From: Microbispora siamensis
GTDB taxonomy: Bacteria > Actinomycetota > Actinomycetes > Streptosporangiales > Streptosporangiaceae
Reading direction: 5' to 3'
Assembly: GCF_016863095.1 (NCBI RefSeq)
Contig: NZ_BOOF01000023.1
Coordinates: 62,001-126,000 of the forward strand
DNA length: 64,000 nt
Notes under the pieces: model-generated
The model's database searches: none
The model's input: the letters and a program-made list of their open reading frames with translations, nothing else
What the model was told of the DNA's origin: nothing
Translations under genes and position numbers: made by a program
Shown: positions 51,302 through 59,671 of the stretch, piece by piece
Position numbering within the stretch: position 1 is the first letter of the stretch
Layout: every line of letters starts with the position of its first letter

Positions 51302-53779
51302 ATGAGCAAGGCGCGCAGTCGCCTCGCGGTGCGTTACTTCGACGATCGCGTTCTCCTCACCGACTCGGCGGCCTGGGCCTACTTCCGGCTGCCGACGGTG
51401 AGCTACGAGTTCCTCACCCCCGAGGAGCGCGAGGCGCTGGCCACCAACATCACGATCGCGCTGGCCGCGATCAGGATGCCCGACGCCGAGGTGCACCTGC
51501 GGATCGCGCACCGGGCCTACCCGGCGGCGGATTGGGCGATGGCGCTCAACTCGACCTCCGACGAGGGCCCGGGCTGGCGGGAGTACCTGGAGGAGATGTA
51601 CCGCCACGTCTGGGCCAAGGACTTCTGGAGCAAGGAGGTCTACCTCGGCGTGCGGCTCGGGCCGCGCGGCGCGCAGCTCGGCACCGGCGTGCTGGCCCAG
51701 CTCTTCGGCTTCTACCAGCGCAGCGAGAAGGCGCTCGGCATCGAGGACGACCACGTGCCGGACAAGGAGATCGCCCGGTGGACCGAGGCCGCCGAGCGGC
51801 TCGGCCGGGCCCTGGCCTCCAGCGCGCTGTACGCCCGCCACGCCACCTCCACGGAGATCGCCTGGCTGTTCCAGCACGCGGCGGCGGGCGGCCTCGGCGA
51901 GCCGCTGGCCTCGGCCACGCCGCGCCGCAGATGGGGCAAGGGCGAGATCGAGGCGCTGGTCGAGGGGCAGATCCACAACGGCAGGTCGCTGCTGCGCATC
52001 GTGCAGCCGGCCGGGGACTCCTACACCGCGCACCTGTCGTTCGCCCGGTTCCCCGACCTCATGCCGTTCCCCGACGGCGAGCCGTGGCTGCACTTCGCCG
52101 ACCAGTTGCCGTTCCCGGTGGAGGTCTCCAGCCGGATGCGGCTGATCCCCCCGGTCAGGGCGAGCAAGGACGTGGCGCGCAAGCTGGCCCACGCCCGCGA
52201 CATGGACATCCACATCCGCGAGGCGGGCGCCGAGGCGCCGCTCGCGCTGGCCGAGCAGATCGACGCCGCCCGCATGCTGGAGCACGGCATCACCAAGGAA
52301 CGCCTGCCGTTCGTGTACGGCTGGCACCGGCTGAGCGTCAGCGCGCCGACCGAGGAGATGTGCATCCAGCGGGTCGAGGCCGTCGTGGAGCACTACCGCG
52401 ACCTCGGCATCGACGTCGTCAACTCCACCGGTGACCAGTTCTCGCTGTTCTGCGAGGCATTGCCCGGGGAGCGGCTGCGGGTCAACGCGTACGCCCAGCG
52501 GCAGCCGCTGCGCACGATCGCGGGCGGCATGGCCACCGCGACCGTCGAACTCGGCGACCGGGTGGACGAGTCGAACGCCGGCTGGATCGGGCCGTACGTC
52601 GGGGAGACGCTGGGACGGGCGCGCAGCATCGTGCACTTCGACCCGCTCGTCGCGGCGGCGCGCAACCGCCCGACGGCCATCGCGATCACCGGTGAGCCGG
52701 GCGGCGGCAAGACGACGCTCGCGCTGCTGCTGATCTACCAGATGGCGCTGCGCGGCGTCACGATCGCGGTCATCGACCCCAAGGGCGACGCCGAGTCGCT
52801 CGTACGGCTGCTGCGCAACCGGGGCCGCAAGGCGCGGGTCATCCCGCTGGGGTCGGCCGCGCCGGGGCTGCTCGACCCGTTCTCGTTCGGCGACGACATC
52901 GCGACGAAGAAGACGATGGCGACCGAGACCCTGCGGCTGCTGCTGCCGAGGATGTCGGAGGAGCGCGAGTCCGCCATGATCCAGGCGGTCGCCGCGGTCT
53001 CCAACGAGCCGGACCCCTCACTGGGCAAGGTGGTGGACCACCTGGAGCAGTCCACCGACCCGGCGTCCAAGAACCTCGGCGCCGTGCTGCGGTCGATGTC
53101 GGAGATGCACCTGGCCCGGCTGTGCTTCGACGCCTCGGGCGGCGAGCAGATCGACACCGAGGGCTGGACGACCGTCTTCACGCTCGGCGGTCTCACGCTG
53201 CCCGACGTGATGACGGTCAGGGACGACTACTCCTACGAGCAGCGGCTGTCGGTCGCGTTGCTCTACCTCGTGTCGCAGTTCGCGCGCCGCCTGATGAACG
53301 GGCTCGACCGGCGCACACCGAAGGCGATCTTCCTCGACGAGGCGTGGGCGATCACGTCCACCCCCGAGGGCGCCAAGCTCGTGCCGGAGGTCTCCCGGAT
53401 GGGCCGCTCACGCAACACGGCGCTCGTCCTGGTCTCGCAGAACGCCGGTGACCTGCTCAACGAACAGGTGACCAACTGTCTGTCGTCGGTCTTCGCGTTC
53501 CGTTCGACGGAACGCGTGGAGGTCGAGCACGTGATGGAGCTCCTCGGCGTGGACCCGTCGGAGGAGCACAAGGCGGTGCTGCGCTCCCTGGGCAACGGGG
53601 AGTGCGTCTTCCGGGATCTGGACGGCCGGGCCGGCCGTATCGGGGTGGACCTTATCTCGGAGGAGTTGCTGCGCTGGCTTGACACCAATCCGACACACGA
53701 CAAACCGAACGAGAACGTGCATGATCTTCTTGACGGGGGCTCCGGTCGGTCGGGGGTCGCGCAGGAGGTGCGATCGTGA
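51302..53779 (+). CDS. VirB4-like secretion ATPase (TcpF type)
   Basis: 825 residues. The N-terminal half (about 1-440) is the VirB4 CagE-like domain; the C-terminal half is a RecA-like ATPase with Walker A GEPGGGKTT at 464-472 and Walker B AIFLDEAW at 675-682, followed by VSRMGRSRNTALVLVSQN, the usual VirB4/FtsK-type sensor. All catalytic motifs are intact, in contrast to the upstream pseudo-ATPase. VirB4 proteins drive assembly or substrate transfer in type IV secretion. The stop overlaps the GTG of the next gene, and the operon shows no relaxase or FtsK-like coupling protein. Confidence 0.88.
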   Translation: MSKARSRLAVRYFDDRVLLTDSAAWAYFRLPTVSYEFLTPEEREALATNITIALAAIRMPDAEVHLRIAHRAYPAADWAMALNSTSDEGPGWREYLEEMYRHVWAKDFWSKEVYLGVRLGPRGAQLGTGVLAQLFGFYQRSEKALGIEDDHVPDKEIARWTEAAERLGRALASSALYARHATSTEIAWLFQHAAAGGLGEPLASATPRRRWGKGEIEALVEGQIHNGRSLLRIVQPAGDSYTAHLSFARFPDLMPFPDGEPWLHFADQLPFPVEVSSRMRLIPPVRASKDVARKLAHARDMDIHIREAGAEAPLALAEQIDAARMLEHGITKERLPFVYGWHRLSVSAPTEEMCIQRVEAVVEHYRDLGIDVVNSTGDQFSLFCEALPGERLRVNAYAQRQPLRTIAGGMATATVELGDRVDESNAGWIGPYVGETLGRARSIVHFDPLVAAARNRPTAIAITGEPGGGKTTLALLLIYQMALRGVTIAVIDPKGDAESLVRLLRNRGRKARVIPLGSAAPGLLDPFSFGDDIATKKTMATETLRLLLPRMSEERESAMIQAVAAVSNEPDPSLGKVVDHLEQSTDPASKNLGAVLRSMSEMHLARLCFDASGGEQIDTEGWTTVFTLGGLTLPDVMTVRDDYSYEQRLSVALLYLVSQFARRLMNGLDRRTPKAIFLDEAWAITSTPEGAKLVPEVSRMGRSRNTALVLVSQNAGDLLNEQVTNCLSSVFAFRSTERVEVEHVMELLGVDPSEEHKAVLRSLGNGECVFRDLDGRAGRIGVDLISEELLRWLDTNPTHDKPNENVHDLLDGGSGRSGVAQEVRS

Positions 53780-56310
53780 GCGTGCGCAGGAACGGTCCGA
53801 AGGATCGCACCAGGGAGGGTGCCAGACGCGGCAGGAGGATTCGCCGGAGCCTGGCGCTGCTGTTCGTCGCGTTCGCGGCGTTCGTGACGCTGCCGCTGGT
53901 CTTCCCCACCGGTACGGCGAGCGCGGTCGGGCCCTGTGACCTGTCGCCCGCCCTCGCCCCCGAGATCGTGGGCGGCGGCGTCGACGGGCTGGTCCAGCCG
54001 CCGTCGACCGAAGAGGCGGCGGCCGGTCAGGCCGCTGGGCAGAACACCGGGCAGAACACCGCGCAGGCGCCGAAGGAGCCGCAGACCAACTACGAGCGGT
54101 ACGGCATGGCCGGCCAGTTCTGGCACACCTACGACCTCGGGTGCTCCGATGTCACGGCCGTGCTCGGTAACGCGTGGGCCAACACGGTCTTCTCGTGGGC
54201 CAAGGCCGTCGACCGGCTGACGATCAGCACCTACCAGGCGGCGGCCACCGAGGGCCCGCTGCAGCCCATCAAGGACGTCGCCGACGAGATCGTCACCAAC
54301 CTCGCCAACGCGATGTACTGGCCCTACCTGCGGCCGATCGTCATCCTCGGCGCGATCTGGCTGGCGTGGTACGGCCTGATCCGCAAGCGCGCGACGACGA
54401 CCACCGAGGGCGTCATCTGGATGGTCCTCGCGGTCACGGTCGCGATCTGGTTCTTCAGCCGCCCCGGCGACTTCACGAGCCTCGGCAAGACCGTGACCGA
54501 CAAGACCGGCGAGATCGTGAACTCGGCGTTCTCCGGGCTGCCGGGGGCGGGCGGCGCGTCCTGCCTGCCGATGAAGGAGACCGCGCCGGGCGAGGTGCCG
54601 AGCGCGCCCACGGCCGGCGGCTACGGCCGCCAGGGCACGCCCGGCGTGGAGCAGAACGCCGACGCCCTGTGGTCGGTCCTGGTCTGCAAGCCGTGGCTGA
54701 TGGGCGAGTTCGGCACGGCCGACCCCAACTCCGGTCTCGTGAAGGGCCTGGGCGCCAAGCTGCTCAACCTCCAGGCGATCGACGCCGCGGAGCAGGCCGC
54801 CGATCAGACGCCGGCCTCCGACTCGCACCAGCAGCGGTTCGAGGAGGAGGTCGCCAAGCCGATGCAGAGCACCCCGGCGTACTTCCTGTTCCAGGGCAAG
54901 GACTGGACCAGCCGCCTGGGCATCGCGATCGGCGCGTTCATCGCGGCGATGGTCGCCGGTCTGCTCATCTTCCTCGTCGCGGTGTCACTGCTCGTCCTGA
55001 AGGTCGGCTTCCTGCTGCTTCTGATGCTCGGGCCGATCTTCCTGTTGATCGGCGTGCATCCGGGGTCCGGCCGCATCATCGCCATGCGCTGGGTGGAGAT
55101 GCTGGTCGGCACCCTGCTGCGCCAGGCCGTGCTGGCTCTGGTGCTCGGCGTCCTCGTGTACGGCTACGCGCTGATCATCTCGACCAGCCTGCCCTGGGGT
55201 ATGCAGATCCTGTTCATGGCGCTGCTGACGATCGCGGTCTTCTTCTACAGACGGCCGTTCCAGCACCTGTTCGCCTCGATGGACGGGCACACGATCACCA
55301 CTCGGATGCTCGGCGAGGCCGCCACCGCGCCGACCCTCTCGCGGGCGGCCAACGTGCTGCCGCCGGTCGCGGCGGCCCGGGCGGGCCGGTGGGGCCTGCG
55401 CAAGGCCGAGCCGGTCATCAGCGCGGCCGCGATGGCGTCCGGCGCGGGCACGGCGGCGGCCGCCGCGGCGGGTGTGGCGCAGGGCCGCGTGCGCGGCGAG
55501 GAGGGCGCGGGCAACGTCCCCGCCCAGGCCGGAGCGCGTGCGGGGGCCCAACCCGCGCCGCTCGACGCCGACGCGCAGGGGGCCGGTCGCCGGAAGGCCG
55601 GGGTCACCGCCTCACGTCCGGGAACGGCCCCGCCGCTCAACCTGTCGGGCGTGCGGCCCGCAGGATCCGTACGGGCGTCCATGGCGTCCACCGCACAGTC
55701 CATTGCGAAGGCCGGGGCGTCGTCGGCGGGGAGCCCGGCGGCTCCGCCGCAGCGGGTCACAGGCGCCTCCGCCGCGCCCGCGCCGTCCGCCGCACAGCCC
55801 GCACAGCCCGCGCCGTCCCGCGGCCGTCCGAGCGGCGGATCGAGCGGCGGTTCCGGCAGTGGTTCCAGCGGGGGTTCCGGCGGCGGTTGGTTCGGCGGCA
55901 GGTCCGGTGGTGGCTGGGCCTCCCGGCCGTCGTCCACCCGGCCGTCCGGCGGGAGCTCGGGCGGGTTCTTCGGCGGTTCGCGCGGCTCGTCGGGCGGGTC
56001 GAGCAGGTCGGGCGGCTCGGGCGGCTCGGGTGGCCTGTTCGGCGGCTCCTCCGGCAGGTCCTCCAACAGGTCGTCCGGTGGTTCGTCCGGCGGCCTGTTC
56101 GGCGGTTCGTCCCGTCGGGGCGACGGCGGCCGTTCCCGGCCCGCCCCGCCGCGTGACTCCGGTTCGTCCGGCGGCTCGTCGTCCAGCCGTTCCCGTTCGG
56201 CCGAGCCGCCCCCGCTCTGGCTGCCGAGCAGGGGAGAGGGCACGCGCCGTGACGGCGACGCGCCGACCCCGTTCTGGGCCAAGCCCGCCGACCGCGACTC
56301 CGGCGACTGA
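53776..56310 (+). CDS. VirB6/TrbL-like polytopic membrane protein with Gly/Ser-rich tail
   Basis: 844 residues from a GTG that overlaps the VirB4 stop. A signal-like hydrophobic N-terminus (about 22-45) precedes an external segment and at least five further membrane helices (about 188-203, 212-228, 381-428 as a long pair, 445-466, 476-490). From about 530 the cytoplasmic or external tail is Ala/Pro-rich, and from about 680 to 820 it is almost only Gly, Ser, Arg and Phe (GGSSGG, GGLFGG units). VirB6/TcpH proteins line the transfer channel; the long Gly/Ser tail is unusual and may be a flexible, possibly phase-separating or wall-spanning region. Confidence 0.8.
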   Translation: MSVRRNGPKDRTREGARRGRRIRRSLALLFVAFAAFVTLPLVFPTGTASAVGPCDLSPALAPEIVGGGVDGLVQPPSTEEAAAGQAAGQNTGQNTAQAPKEPQTNYERYGMAGQFWHTYDLGCSDVTAVLGNAWANTVFSWAKAVDRLTISTYQAAATEGPLQPIKDVADEIVTNLANAMYWPYLRPIVILGAIWLAWYGLIRKRATTTTEGVIWMVLAVTVAIWFFSRPGDFTSLGKTVTDKTGEIVNSAFSGLPGAGGASCLPMKETAPGEVPSAPTAGGYGRQGTPGVEQNADALWSVLVCKPWLMGEFGTADPNSGLVKGLGAKLLNLQAIDAAEQAADQTPASDSHQQRFEEEVAKPMQSTPAYFLFQGKDWTSRLGIAIGAFIAAMVAGLLIFLVAVSLLVLKVGFLLLLMLGPIFLLIGVHPGSGRIIAMRWVEMLVGTLLRQAVLALVLGVLVYGYALIISTSLPWGMQILFMALLTIAVFFYRRPFQHLFASMDGHTITTRMLGEAATAPTLSRAANVLPPVAAARAGRWGLRKAEPVISAAAMASGAGTAAAAAAGVAQGRVRGEEGAGNVPAQAGARAGAQPAPLDADAQGAGRRKAGVTASRPGTAPPLNLSGVRPAGSVRASMASTAQSIAKAGASSAGSPAAPPQRVTGASAAPAPSAAQPAQPAPSRGRPSGGSSGGSGSGSSGGSGGGWFGGRSGGGWASRPSSTRPSGGSSGGFFGGSRGSSGGSSRSGGSGGSGGLFGGSSGRSSNRSSGGSSGGLFGGSSRRGDGGRSRPAPPRDSGSSGGSSSSRSRSAEPPPLWLPSRGEGTRRDGDAPTPFWAKPADRDSGD

Positions 56311-56954
56311 TGAGAAGCCGGAACAGTGATCGGGGGAAGGGCCTCGCCTTCGCGGCGGCCGTCGTGGTGCTCGCCGCCGTCGGCGTCTACCTCACGATGA
56401 GCCCGGGCTCCTCCTCCGGGGGCGACGAGCAGACGAGGGAGCAGTCCGTCGTGGCCACCCCGCGGGCGACGGCAGCGGTCCGGGAGCCCAGCCCGGTGGC
56501 CACGACTCCCGGCGCCTTCGACGTGTACGCGTACCTGCCGTTGTCGAGGGAGGAGATCGGCGCGGCGGCCGACCTGGCACGCCGCTTCACCGAGGCGTAC
56601 GGCACCTTCTCTCCGGGCGAGGAGCCGGCGGCACGGGCCGACCGGCTGAAGCGGTTCGCGACCGACGAGTTCGCCGGCCAGCTCACCAGGACCGTCACCG
56701 ACCCCGCGGTGGTGCAGCAGAACGAGGCCGACCAGGTGACCTCCAAGGGGTCGGCGAAGGTGACGACGATCCGCGACATGACGGCCGACCAGGTGGTGTT
56801 CGTCGTCGGCTCGGTCCGCCACGTGACGGACAAGAACGGCCAGAAGGACGTGCCCGAGCAGTTCGCCGTGACCGTGGTCAAGGCGGGCACCGACTGGCGG
56901 GTGTACGACCTGCAACTGGCCGACGCCGGTCAGGACGGGGACACCTCGCCATGA
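56310..56954 (+). CDS. Second VirB8/TcpC-like membrane protein
   Basis: 214 residues; its ATG overlaps the previous TGA. One N-terminal transmembrane helix (about 12-30; LAFAAAVVVLAAVGVYL), a Pro/Thr-rich linker, then one NTF2-like domain (about 75-205; ADLARRFTEAYGTF; VVFVVGSVRHVT; FAVTVVKAGTDWRVYDLQL). The final strands read like those of TcpC/Orf13 proteins, so it is probably a shorter paralogue of the operon's first gene. It overlaps the hydrolase gene by 4 bases. Confidence 0.65.
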   Translation: MRSRNSDRGKGLAFAAAVVVLAAVGVYLTMSPGSSSGGDEQTREQSVVATPRATAAVREPSPVATTPGAFDVYAYLPLSREEIGAAADLARRFTEAYGTFSPGEEPAARADRLKRFATDEFAGQLTRTVTDPAVVQQNEADQVTSKGSAKVTTIRDMTADQVVFVVGSVRHVTDKNGQKDVPEQFAVTVVKAGTDWRVYDLQLADAGQDGDTSP

Positions 56955-58084
56955 CCGTCTCGACGCGTGTCGTCCGTGGGCTCGCGTCGGCGGGGCGGGA
57001 CTGGCGGGTGATCGCCGTGGCCCTCGTCCTGATCGTCCCGGCCACGCTGTTCGGCTCGATCATCCTGATGACCCCCAGCCCGTCGATCCTCTTCGGCGGC
57101 GGCGCGGCCGAGAACTGCGCCGAGGCGGCGACCGGGGAGTCCGCCGCCGTCGCCGCCGACGTCTCGCAGACGGCCCAGGGCGACATCCCGGCCGACTACC
57201 TGGAGCTCTACAAGAAGTTCGGCAAGCAGATCGGCGTGCAGTGGAACGTCCTGGCCGCCATCGGCAAGCGGGAGACGAACCACGGCCGCTCGACGCTGCC
57301 GGGGGTGCGCAGCGGCACCAACTACGCGGGGGCCGCCGGGCCGATGCAGTTCCTCATCAGCACCTGGGGCGGCCAGGCCAGGATGAAGATCGAGCCGGGC
57401 ATCAACGGCTACGCCTCCGACGGCGACGGGGACGGCTACGGCGACGTCTACGACCCGGCGGACGCCATCCTCGGCGCGGCCAAGATGCTCAAGCGCAACG
57501 GCGCCCCCGACGACCTCAGAAGGGCGATCTTCGTCTACAACCGGGCCACCTGGTACGTCGACCAGGTGCTGGAGATCGCCAAGCGCTACGCGGCGACCGG
57601 GGACATCGTCGTGCCGCCCGAGGCCGACCCGGCCTGCGACTCCGGCTACGTCGACAGCGCCCCCGACGACGTCGTACGCAAGATCCTCGAGTACGCTCTG
57701 GCGCAGCGGGGCAAGCCGTACCGGTGGGGCGGCACGGGCCCGGACGCCTTCGACTGCTCGGGGATCATCTACATGGCCTACCGCAACGCGGGTCTGACCA
57801 TTCCCCGCACGACCTTCGGCCAGTGGCCCTTCGGAGTGAAGATCGAGGAAGGCAAGGAGCAACCCGGTGACCTCGTCTTCTTCAACGCCGGCCCCGGCAC
57901 GTCCAAGGACAGTCCCGGGCATGTCGGGATGATCGTGTCGCCCGGAAAGATGATCGAGGCGCGGTGCACGCTGTGCGGGCCCATCAAGGTCACGACGTAC
58001 CGCGACCGGCCGAACATCGTGGGCTTCACGCGGCCACTGGAGAACGAGGCCGTCATCGAGCAACTGAAGCGGGCACAGATATGA
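56951..58084 (+). CDS. Two-domain peptidoglycan hydrolase: lytic transglycosylase plus NlpC/P60 (TcpG-like)
   Basis: 377 residues. An N-terminal membrane helix or signal anchor (about 21-42), then a lysozyme-like lytic transglycosylase domain (about 78-215; catalytic Glu108 in GKRETNHGRS, AGPMQFLISTWGG) and a C-terminal NlpC/P60 endopeptidase (about 240-370) with Cys269 (FDCSG) and His324 (GHVGM). This pair of activities is the standard wall-opening enzyme of Gram-positive conjugation loci (TcpG, Orf14 of Tn916). It is fully overlapped with its neighbours (ATGA-type junctions), so its level is tied to the channel genes. Confidence 0.9.
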   Translation: MTVSTRVVRGLASAGRDWRVIAVALVLIVPATLFGSIILMTPSPSILFGGGAAENCAEAATGESAAVAADVSQTAQGDIPADYLELYKKFGKQIGVQWNVLAAIGKRETNHGRSTLPGVRSGTNYAGAAGPMQFLISTWGGQARMKIEPGINGYASDGDGDGYGDVYDPADAILGAAKMLKRNGAPDDLRRAIFVYNRATWYVDQVLEIAKRYAATGDIVVPPEADPACDSGYVDSAPDDVVRKILEYALAQRGKPYRWGGTGPDAFDCSGIIYMAYRNAGLTIPRTTFGQWPFGVKIEEGKEQPGDLVFFNAGPGTSKDSPGHVGMIVSPGKMIEARCTLCGPIKVTTYRDRPNIVGFTRPLENEAVIEQLKRAQI

Positions 58085-58485
58085 CGGACACGCAGCTCGT
58101 CGTCGGGGCCGCGATCGTCGAGGGCGGCCGCCTCCTGGCCGCCCAGCGGTCCGGACCTCCGGCGCTGCGCGGCGGCTGGGAGTTCCCCGGCGGGAAGGTC
58201 GACCCGGGGGAGGACGAGCGCGCGGCGCTGGTGCGCGAGTGCGCCGAGGAGCTCGGCGTCCGGGTCGTCCTCGGAGACCGTATCGGCGGGGACTGGCCGC
58301 TGGATAACGGCTATCTGATGCGCGTGTGGCTCGCCACCGTCGTCGCGGGCGTGCCCCGCCCGCTGGAGCACCTCGCGCTGCGCTGGCTGGAGCCGCACGA
58401 GTTGTACGACGTCCCGTGGCTTCCGGCGGACCTGCCGGTCGTCGCCGCGATCGAGAAGCTGCTGCCCGGCTCCTCCGGCACATAA
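58081..58485 (+). CDS. NUDIX hydrolase, (deoxy)nucleoside triphosphate pyrophosphohydrolase type
   Basis: 134 residues; the ATG overlaps the hydrolase stop (ATGA). The NUDIX box is complete: GGKVDPGEDERAALVREC then AEELGV. MutT-like proteins of this size sanitise oxidised nucleotides such as 8-oxo-dGTP. Its place as last gene of a secretion-like operon is odd; it may be co-transcribed for reasons unrelated to secretion, or may process a nucleotide signal. I see no secretion signal. Confidence 0.85.
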   Translation: MTDTQLVVGAAIVEGGRLLAAQRSGPPALRGGWEFPGGKVDPGEDERAALVRECAEELGVRVVLGDRIGGDWPLDNGYLMRVWLATVVAGVPRPLEHLALRWLEPHELYDVPWLPADLPVVAAIEKLLPGSSGT

Positions 58486-58524
58486 ATCGGGCGGATAGTC
58501 GCCGAATCGTTCGCAAGATCGGGC

Positions 58525-58552
58525 TTTGCTCCTGCTTTTACCAAACTACAAT
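58525..58552 (+). promoter_or_regulatory. Possible promoter before the gene at 58592
   Basis: TTTGCT (58525-58530) and TACAAT (58547-58552) are 16 bases apart in a locally AT-rich stretch, 39 bases before the GTG. It would let the next gene be expressed separately from the secretion operon. Confidence 0.45.
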
Positions 58553-58591
58553 CGGTTCTGACCTCAAAGCCGGGCCGACGGGAGGCGAGCG

Positions 58592-59602
58592 GTGATCGGA
58601 CGCGCGTACATGAGAGCCGCGTCCTCGGCTGTCGCGTCGGTGGCCATCGCCACGCTGGCGATCCTGGCCGTGGGCCCGGTGATCGGCGCCAGCGCCGACC
58701 CGGTGGAGCCGTGCGACCCCGTTACGGACCCCCAGTGCGCGGTCGTCACGGTCACCGTCACGCAGACGCCGCCGGCCTCCTCGGGGGACGCGAGCCCCAG
58801 CGCCGAGCCCGTGGTGACCAAGACCGTCACCATCACGCCGACGCCGAAGCAGACCAAGACCAAGGCGCCCAAGCCGGCCACGACGACGACCGCTCCGCCC
58901 GCGTCCACGACGGAGCAGAACCCGCCGCCGCAGAACACGCAGACGATCCCCACGCCCGAGCTCCCCGCTGCGAGTCCCAGCCCGAGCCCGGAGGATAACG
59001 GGCAGGTGGTCCTGCCCACCGCGTCGACCGAGCCGTCGCCTGACGTGGCGCAGCAGACCCCCAGCGCGGGCGTGTCGTTCGAGCAGCCCGATCCCCAGAC
59101 GGTGCCGATCGAGATCCGCAACGCGTCCCCCGAGTACGACAAGCCGACGCTGGCCCACCGGCTCGCGATCCCCGCGGCGGTGCTCGTGGGCATCGCGCTG
59201 ATCGCCTGGCTGGTCTTCGAGGGACGGCTGCGGAGGATGGCGCACGCCGCCGCCATACGGCGGGGCGGCCCGGCCGCGGCGCGGACGCCGGCTCCCGAGG
59301 CGGCGGCATACCCGGCGGCCACCCCCGGCTACGCCCCGATGGTCGGCTTCGTGCCCATGCAGCCCTACACGATGGGCTATCCCCAGCAGCCCTACGGCTA
59401 TCCGGTGCCGTACGGCTACGCCCAGCCCCAGCCGTACGGATACCCGGTGGCCGACCCCGCCCAGATGCAGGCGCAGCAGGGCGTGGCCGACCCCTGGAGC
59501 CAGGCGGTCGGCGAGGCCCAGGCCGGGGTCTGGACCGAGGCCACCCGGCCCGGCCATCTCCCGCAGCAGCCCCCGGGCGAGGACCCGACCACCCGGCGCT
59601 GA
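58592..59602 (+). CDS. Single-pass membrane protein with Thr/Pro-rich exterior and Tyr/Pro-rich tail
   Basis: 336 residues from a GTG with GGAGG upstream. Signal peptide (about 1-35, ending GASADP), a long external region rich in Thr, Pro, Ser and Lys (about 40-190) that may be glycosylated, one transmembrane helix (about 191-211; IPAAVLVGIALIAWLVFEG), and a cytoplasmic tail with repeated PYGYP units (about 235-300). No enzyme motif. It follows the secretion operon and precedes a strong terminator; it may be an accessory or wall-anchor protein, but no family was recognised. Confidence 0.7.
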   Translation: MIGRAYMRAASSAVASVAIATLAILAVGPVIGASADPVEPCDPVTDPQCAVVTVTVTQTPPASSGDASPSAEPVVTKTVTITPTPKQTKTKAPKPATTTTAPPASTTEQNPPPQNTQTIPTPELPAASPSPSPEDNGQVVLPTASTEPSPDVAQQTPSAGVSFEQPDPQTVPIEIRNASPEYDKPTLAHRLAIPAAVLVGIALIAWLVFEGRLRRMAHAAAIRRGGPAAARTPAPEAAAYPAATPGYAPMVGFVPMQPYTMGYPQQPYGYPVPYGYAQPQPYGYPVADPAQMQAQQGVADPWSQAVGEAQAGVWTEATRPGHLPQQPPGEDPTTRR

Positions 59603-59627
59603 CGAACAGAGAAACAGAGACGAACAG

Positions 59628-59662
59628 AAAGGCGCCGATCGGACGGACCGATCGGCGCCTTT
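59628..59662. terminator. Perfect 15-bp bidirectional terminator
   Basis: AAAGGCGCCGATCGG and CCGATCGGCGCCTTT form a perfect stem with a 5-base loop; A-runs and T-runs flank it, so it works on both strands. It separates the plus-strand gene from the convergent sdh operon. Confidence 0.92.
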
Positions 59663-59671
59663 TCCATGGAC

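Noticed and set aside
47246-59602. Intact integrative conjugative element
   Set aside because: No relaxase, coupling protein, integrase, tRNA attachment site or flanking direct repeats seen; housekeeping genes lie on both sides.
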